Below, piece after piece: positions 57,916 through 64,000 of a stretch of DNA of 64,000 bases. The position numbers were made by a program, and so were the translations under genes. Origin of the DNA: Priapulus caudatus (lineage: Eukaryota; Priapulida; Priapulimorpha; Priapulimorphida; Priapulidae); the NCBI RefSeq assembly GCF_000485595.1, contig NW_014577083.1, positions 845,980-909,979 on the forward strand, written 5' to 3'. Under the pieces are notes generated by a model, which ran no database searches, had not been told where the DNA came from, and saw only the letters and a list, made by a program, of their open reading frames with translations. Numbering within the stretch: position 1 is the first letter of the stretch; each line of letters begins with the position of its first letter.

Positions 57916-58060
57916 ACTCCCAGGCGGGGGGGGCGGGTACTATATATGCCGCGTATACCCCATCGTGCGTTCTCACTAAAAGTGAATAGCCCCTAGTGCG
58001 AAACTGCAACTTTGGAGAACCCTAAACCCCCTCATATAGAGACCACAATTGAAGAATACC
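57916..58060. repeat. dispersed repeat, copy 2 (see 52322)
   Basis: A G run with GTACTATATATGCCGCGTATACCCCAT and GTGCGTTC, homologous to 52322-52460. Confidence 0.5.
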
Positions 58061-58159
58061 ACCCCCTATTGATACCAACTGAAAATATCCCACCCCTATT
58101 GCATACACAATGAAAGAGTCCTACCCGCCCGACCCCTACCCCCTATTGCGCAGGTCTTG

Positions 58160-58530
58160 CACGACAAGTGGAGGGCAAAGAGTTTCCACGTCTCTATATC
58201 TTCCGTGAACGGAAAAACTGCTAAGTTTGTAATTTTTATGGTGGCCATTTTTAATCCAAGATGGTAGCCAAAAACGCCCTTGGATAACATGCATCACGTT
58301 GTTATATGAAATAGTAACCCAAATTACGTCTGTCAGTCAATTTTCAAGTCTGTACGAAGATTATTAACCGAGACATAGCATTTTTTTTAAGAAATGACGG
58401 CGACCATTTTTGAATTCAGGATGGCGGCCGAAGTTGTAGTTGGATCGCGTGTGTCTTGTCTTTAAATGAAAGAGCATACAAAAGTATGCAAGTGTACCAA
58501 TTTTCACACTTTTTTCACAATTTGAACGAT
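58160..58530. repeat. dispersed repeat with ATGGCGGCC words, copy 2
   Basis: Homologous to 54430-54800, about 85-90% by eye. It holds AAGATGGTAGCC and GGATGGCGGCC at the corresponding places. Confidence 0.7.
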
Positions 58531-59980
58531 TTTGATGGTATCCTGACCTAACCGACTGTACTACAACCAGTGCGTATAAGATAGAGTTATCACAATATAA
58601 CGCTGGTGTTACAAATACACATAGTATTTTATTCATCATAAATATCCTGTACGTACATAATATTCAGGCCAAAATCAAGAGAAATTCAAATCAGAATGAT
58701 CTAAAATATAATCTGTCCTGCAGCGTCACTTCCAGTCGTTATGGTGCTGCGCATGATTCCTATTATATTGGTTGCACATTTCTAACAGCCCGTGAACGAT
58801 ACAGTACCTATACTGTAAAACTATCATTTTTATCTACATGAAATATGAAGTATTTCTACGAAAATATATGCTTTGAAACGACTAATTAATGCATCCATTT
58901 ATAATGGAATTACGTAAATGAACAAAAAACATCACAACATTAGCCTGACCAATAGCCACACGAATCTTATCACAACCGCCAATTACATGATCAGGAAACA
59001 AAATCATCGTCGTGGTAAAAATAATTAATGACCGATATAAGATATTCGGATGTAATTAGGATTTTTGTCTAGTAACTTTCAAGGTCAATCATGTCGGTTG
59101 CAGTACGTATCTTTGCTCGACTATATGTCGGGCTAGTAATATGTAGTCATGGTCAGCCGCTAACAAGCAGAGAGATCAACCTAATCTCCACGCAACTACA
59201 CATGTAGTACACAGCACCGTAATTACATTAAATCTAGCCTTGAAAAGATGCCATATTTTTAAGCATTACGTACACTATTGTACTTCGTTTCATCATGGAT
59301 CTGTAAGTAGATTACAGTTAAATGGCTTTAATTGTCATATGATAGAAAATACTGGTGCATTTTAATTCAATAATATCGTCACGATTGCTAATCGTAGACA
59401 ACGTTCGTAATGTTTGTGTGTGTGTGAGAGAGAGCGTGGGTGCGTGAGTGCGTATATATCTTATAAATATGTTACACATGGATATATCTCATTCGCATAA
59501 TTGAATCTAGTATCGTAAAACCACCAGCACAACGAACACGGATACATGCACACACAATCACGTTCGAGGTAATAAACACAAAGCGAGGGACGATGTAATG
59601 AACAGAAACATCACGATATAATAATTACAATTTTAGGACTATTTACATTTGGACAGGTACAAAACTCACGTAGCAGCACCTCGCAACACCTCGTATTATC
59701 ATGTGTGGCTCCTCCTCCATCTATCTATCTTATAGCAGATACCACCTGCGTTCACGTGAATCTCACGAGTGCATGTCCCCGCAACATGTACAACGTATGC
59801 ATAAAACCTCCCTTCTTATTTCATATAGCTATTTAAACATGATTCAGAACGCGATATATCGTGTAGAGGTGAATACCTTCAGCACTCTACGAACGCCTAA
59901 AATGTGCGCATGTATGTTATGGCCTCACCTACAGTCCTCCATCGCGCCGTCAAAGTACGTGGTGAGATATCTTGCAGAAA
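58531..59980. other. intergenic sequence 3' of the minus-strand gene
   Basis: No exon or element is recognised. A short GT/GA patch lies at about 59416-59455. This region probably includes the 3' UTR end of the minus-strand gene, but I could not fix a polyadenylation site. Confidence 0.4.
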
Positions 59981-60016
59981 GCGACTAAGCGAGCCTAGTA
60001 TCGCCCCAGAGACGCG

Positions 60017-60197
60017 CATCTCAACTGTGGGTCGTGACTCGTGCCTCACAGCTCAAGATACTCGGGTTCCGCCTCATCTCCGCTCAGCTCTGGGTCAAGC
60101 GTCTCGACTGTGGGTCGTGCCTCACAGCTCGAGGTACTCGGGTTCTGCCTCGTCTCCGCTCAGCTCCGGGTCGAGCGTCTCGACTGTGGGTCGTGCC
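60017..60197 (-). repeat. 76-bp tandem repeats of the C-terminal coding tail, past the stop
   Basis: Two full further copies (stops at 60122 and 60046 on the - strand) and one decayed partial copy of the sequence that ends the coding exon above. The anchor TACTCGGGTT recurs at 60059, 60135 and 60211, a period of 76. Each full copy encodes LDPELSGDEAEPEYLEL and a TGA stop. The copies differ from each other only at third codon positions. Since 76 is not divisible by 3, a read-through would change frame between copies. A CCCACAG string before copies 2 and 3 could act as an alternative splice acceptor. Confidence 0.8.
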
Positions 60198-63100
60198 TCA
60201 GAGCTCGAGGTACTCGGGTTCAGCCTCGTCTCCGCTCAGCTCCGGGTCGAGCGTCTCGCGTGTGTCCCTCAGGATGTTGGCGATCATGAACCCGGCTCCG
60301 CTGCTTCGCACCGGCACTGGCTGGATGACCGACTGCCGCATCGGTGGCGACACCTGCTGCGTCGGCGAGCCTCGCTGCGGCGGCGATGCCTGCCCCCTGG
60401 TGGGCGACGCCTGGTGCCGCATCGGCGCCATCTGGCCTCCCGGATGCGGGCCGTGGGGATAGCCGTACGCCGCCTGCGGGTACTGGTGCGCGTGCGCCTG
60501 AAGGTAGGAGGGGCTTGCACGCTGGAATTGCGCCTCCCCGCCCGCAGCGCCGCCGCCGCCGCCGTGCTGATACGGAGGAGCGGTCGGTCGTGGCGAATAG
60601 TGCGACGCGTTCGGATATGGCGGCGTGCTCGCGCCGTGATACGGTGGCGCGCCCTGCTGGTACGGTGAGCCGGCGTGCGACACTTGGTACGGTGGCACAC
60701 CGGCGTGCGCGAAGTGCCCGTGGGGGGCAGGGCCTCTCTGCTGGAACATCGGACCAGGGTAGTATCTAGCGCCGCCGTTGAATGCACCGCTGGGACCCAG
60801 CGGGACGCCGGCCACCTCAGAACCCATGCCAACGTGCTGGAAGGCGTTACCGTCTTCTTTCGACGGGTACATGGAAGGGTGTTCGGCCCGCGTATACGCT
60901 TGAGATGGGAACCCGCTCTCTCGTCCGAGCTGCGGCGGTGGACCCTCGTGTTGGAAAACGTGCTCTATGTGAGCTTGAAGTCTATCCAAGCTACTGCCTG
61001 GAGGCCCCTGTGGATTTGCGCCAATCTTCTCGCCTCTCGGCAACATTTCTCGCGCTCCTGCTTCCATGTTCGTTCCGGGTACACCGAGATTTTCTCCCCT
61101 TGCGCCCAGTTCATCCCCACTCTGTAAGTCACTTCCGACACTGTCACGCCTCTCGTTATCATCGAGATCCTTTGCGATTCGAGTTTCGTCTCGCGATGGT
61201 TCCCGGCTCTCTTCTCTGCTCTGAACATCCATTCGTCCATCTCTGACTGCTGCCTCGTAGTCAGCGCCCCCAGACTTGCCCTGTAACTCATTCTCTATCC
61301 ATCTAGGTTCTAGAGCTGCGTTTCTAGAAGCTCCCAATGGTGCATTCATACTGCCCTCACTTACGTCGTTTCCGCTATCAGCTGCAGCTGCAGCAGCAGC
61401 CTTAGAAGCACCTCGCTTCCTCGGCGGTCTTTGCCGCTTAGCTTTTCCTGCCTTAGTAACGCGTTTACACGGGACATGTGCTCCGTCTGGCATGTCGTTA
61501 GGTGGTTCCAACGCGCTCAAGGTTTTATCACGTGTGTGTTCATCTGGCTCCTGTTGGCTACCGCTGTGCCGACTGATATCCTCCGGTTCTCTGCTAGGCA
61601 ATTCATGCAACACTGGGTTCTTCTCTGTGTCTGGTAGTCTCTCATCTTTCCCATCTTGACTGTTGGGGATTAGGGCAGATTCTTTGCATTGGTCCTCCTT
61701 CATGCCTCCACTGCAGGTATTACTAGCCACTGGTTGGCTGACCTGTGGGCTTACAATGTCCTGGTCACTGACAGCTTCCTTGTTATCTTCCCCACTCTGG
61801 TCAGCTTCTGTTTTGGTATCTTGTGTCACGTCAGGGGTAGGGGAAGTTGGCAGGACGCCGCGTTTTTTCGCTGCTCTTGATTGTTGGGCTCTTGTTTTAG
61901 TTGGCATTGGTTGGGCCGTCACATCATTGCCCTCCTTGCGAATTTTGCCTGCTTTACCCGCTTTCACGGTTTCCACTTTTGTACTTTCCGGCTCCTTCAA
62001 AGGAAACGTTTCAGAACGTTTCCTCTGCTCATCTAGTTCCACGGGCGTAGATTCGACTGCAGTTACACTATTGATGCCAACTGTTGCGAGACCAGTTTTA
62101 CAATCAACTTCCTTTTGCACAGTTTCTGCATTCTCTGTTTCTGCTTTATTGCCCTTTTGCCTTTGCTCACTGACTGTATTAGCTTCTGCACCAGATTCCG
62201 ATTGAATTTCGGACCTTTGACTCGGAACAGACTTGCATGGTATTGTGGCATCACTGTCATGTACAGCAATAGCAGCTTGAACCTCTCTACCTTCCACTTC
62301 CTCTTCAGATTTTTGGGATCCTACATTGGGTGGATTAATTTTCGTGCCTTCTTTTGCCATGGCTGACGTCTTCGCTGGTGTCAGCTGTTGTGTTTTGTTT
62401 TTACTAGACAGAGGCTTGTTCCCTTCATCCTCTTCCTTATCCTCCTCATCACCATCACTATTCTCATCCTCCTCCTCCTCTTCCTCCTCCTCATCATCGT
62501 CTTCATCACCATCATCATCATCATCATCAGCCTCGCTTGACTGATTGCTTTCCTCGTCTTCATATTTTGACTCCGTCTCGGCCTTTTTCGATGGTTTTCT
62601 TTGTGCATCTTTCCGCGAGGTACCTCGCTTAGCAGTTGCTTTGACTTTCGCGTCTTTCTTAGGCGTCGGTGGATCTTCCTCTCCAGAGTCATCTGAATCC
62701 TCCTCCGTCTCGGAATGTGAAACCCTGGAGGTCTTCGTAGTCTTTGACTTAGAGCTACGAGATTGACTGCAAGGATCCTCATCGTTTTCATCGCTAGATT
62801 CGATGACGTGATGACCGCTTGCCCTTCTCGTCGACCGTTTCGCGTTCACAGCTCGTACTTTCGACTTGCCCTTCGAATCCTTTCCATCGTCGACGTCAGA
62901 GTCATCGTCACTCTCGGAACCGATCACTTTACGATAGTTCTTTCGTTTGCACGCACTACTGGGGCCCGACTTATTGCCACTCTCGTCTGAATCGCTCTCA
63001 AGCTTCCGTTTAGAGCTTGCGGCGTGTCCACCATTGCTGTGGTTCTCAACGTCGTCATCATCATCATCATCATCATCATCAGAAGCCTGCGGGACCACGA

Positions 63101-63355
63101 TGCGTTTACGCTTACCGCTGCTTATCTTCTGTCGCTTCACTCCCCTCGCGCCCACTCTGTCGCTGTTGGACCCGGAGCCAGACCAGCTACCGCTCTCTGT
63201 GTCTCGCTGCTTCCCTGTCATGCGCCGGTGAACGGGTAGGCTTGCACTGGAGCTGGTGTCGGAGTCTTCCTTGTAGCGCACATTCTTCGTGACCTTCCTA
63301 CGCCGCACCGTGGTGTAGTCATCAGACGATGCCTCACTGTCCTCGTCGTCAACAA
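60198..63355 (-). CDS. terminal exon of large acidic nuclear protein, possibly RSF1-like (partial gene)
   Basis: A single ~1050-codon exon. The acceptor TTGTTTCAG before 63355 joins the upstream exon in phase as Val-Val-Asp-Asp-Glu-Asp-Ser-Glu. The frame continues upstream into intron, but the splice gives a better start. Order: basic Arg-Arg-Arg-Lys and Tyr-Lys-Glu-Asp-Ser segment (first ~30 residues), Ser-rich stretch, a run of ten Asp, alternating Lys/Arg-rich and Ser-Asp-Glu segments, a second long Asp/Glu run (about residues 280-315), and a middle of low complexity. A Pro/Tyr/Gly/Gln-rich C-terminus with PPYQ repeats follows, ending Ile-Leu-Arg-Asp-Thr and an acidic tail. Codon use and composition suit a nuclear chromatin protein. 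The RRR...YKEDS block recalls RSF1, but no folded domain is present to prove it. Confidence 0.85.
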
Positions 63356-63722
63356 CTGAAACAAGAGCAGCGTCTGACTCAGTCACACTCCATTTGATAT
63401 CACGCTGCAACTCGCACTGATTCGTGCTTGTGAATTACATGCGGTGTGTGTCCATATATATTTAGCCAAAACCATGTGGATAACCCGTTAACCTTTTCTG
63501 ATAGCAGAACCTATGAGTTTCAGGGAATCACTTCATAGTAAAAGCTAACTTTGATAAAAGTAAATATTTATTGAATCAACGAGTACATCCGTAAACTACT
63601 GTACTGCACTGTACTGTACTGTAACTTACTGCACTGAATGCACTGCACAGAGATGTATGTGATACTCCCTATGAATGTCAGTTTACTCTACAACTCTAAT
63701 ATACTCCATCTCGTCAGCTTAC
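63356..63722 (-). other. intron of the minus-strand nuclear protein gene
   Basis: A 367-bp intron with GTAAGC donor and CTCTTGTTTCAG acceptor on the - strand. It contains a small GTACT/CAGTACAGTACAGTACAG repeat at about 63598-63650. Confidence 0.75.
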
Positions 63723-63889
63723 CCCAGTCACCCTTGTAGCGATAGAAGCCCTTCTTCCGCTTGCCCTTAGCAGATCGCGTGCTGCGACGTGAAGGCTTCG
63801 GGCACCGCCGGCGACGCCGCCATGCCCAGCTGTCGTCGCTCGCTTCCGACATCGAAGGAGACTCCTCGGATTTCTCACTCGACTCCTCG
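63723..63889 (-). CDS. penultimate exon of the acidic nuclear protein (partial gene)
   Basis: 167 bases with acceptor TTTTGACTGCTGTAG and donor TGGG|GTAAGC; the phase agrees with the terminal exon. It encodes Glu-Glu-Ser-Ser-Glu-Lys-Ser-Glu-Glu-Ser-Pro-Ser, then Ala-Trp followed by five Arg and a Lys/Arg/Ser basic cluster, ending Lys-Lys-Gly-Phe-Tyr-Arg-Tyr-Lys-Gly-Asp-Trp. The alternation of phosphorylatable acidic and basic blocks continues in the next exon. The 5' part of the gene lies beyond the window. Confidence 0.75.
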
Positions 63890-64000
63890 CTACAGCAGTC
63901 AAAACAAGAGACCAGTGTTAGAACTACAGGCTGTCATTCCACTGGATTAGCATCCATGGCTTCAGCAAAGATGGCATACGTCATGTGAGTAATGAACGAA
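63890..64000 (-). other. upstream intron of the minus-strand gene
   Basis: Intron sequence up to the window edge. No exon is recognised. Confidence 0.5.

Noticed and set aside
60284-60832. Overlapping Arg/Thr-rich frame on the minus strand
   Set aside because: Shadow frame of the GC-rich Pro/Tyr-rich coding exon.
63356-63410. Upstream extension of the minus-strand terminal exon to an ATG at 63410
   Set aside because: A clear TTGTTTCAG acceptor and phase agreement with the 63723-63889 exon show that this part is intron.
1-64000. tRNA or rRNA genes
   Set aside because: No B-box-like GGTTCGANTCC with a matching cloverleaf and no rRNA-like stretch was found on reading; the few TTCGAA words lack the rest.

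Overview
The window looks like nuclear DNA of a marine invertebrate animal. It has spliced genes with GT-AG introns, very large introns, abundant microsatellites and minisatellites, and small TIR elements. An echinoderm such as a sea urchin is my best guess; that is inference from gene content, repeat style and apparent haplotype divergence, not proof. Four gaps are each exactly 25 N. Several stretches next to them are indel-rich near-copies of cleaner sequence elsewhere in the window, as expected when gaps are filled with uncorrected long reads or unmerged haplotypes.

The main gene, on the + strand from about 3.2 kb to 41.5 kb, is a matrix metalloproteinase (MMP). I could place 11 exons whose splice phases all agree: signal peptide (3168-3334), propeptide (11705-11825), cysteine switch with furin site (20281-20394), two catalytic exons (21043-21143, 21422-21623), zinc-binding exon (25692-25851), hinge plus hemopexin blade 1 (31512-31688), blades 2 to 4 (31911-32053, 32405-32546, 33294-33466) and a last exon with the terminal hemopexin Cys and a hydrophobic C-terminus that looks like a GPI-anchor signal (41214-41483). 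The product would be about 590 residues, normal for a GPI-type MMP. Extra, mostly frame-broken copies of exons 7-11 are interleaved with the good ones (22.5-24.2, 27.1-29.2 and 34.6-34.9 kb), so the assembled exon order is not colinear with a working transcript.

Region by region: 1-3167 is upstream sequence. 3.3-20.3 kb is two long introns filled with CT, GA, GT and CA tracts, with a gap at 12.45 kb. 20.3-25.9 kb holds the catalytic exons with a misplaced 3' block between them. 25.9-37.7 kb holds the hemopexin exons, minisatellites, a duplicated TIR element and a microsatellite-bounded repeat (called S here). 37.7-40.9 kb is unannotated unique sequence. 41.2-42.1 kb is the best last exon. 42.1-49.3 kb is a second copy of 39.4-40.9 kb, interrupted by a frame-broken Ty3/gypsy-type LTR retrotransposon. 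49.3-59.9 kb is intergenic and rich in small transposons: a hAT-like MITE, a 731-bp foldback element, nested TIR elements in a minisatellite, and a foldback with telomere-like repeats.

On the - strand, 60198-63889 carries the last two exons seen of a large acidic/basic nuclear protein with a Pro/Tyr/Gly-rich C-terminus, possibly RSF1-like. Its 3' end holds the most intriguing signal here. A 76-bp unit re-encodes the same 17-residue C-terminal tail plus a stop in three consecutive copies, and all eight base differences I can count among the copies are synonymous.
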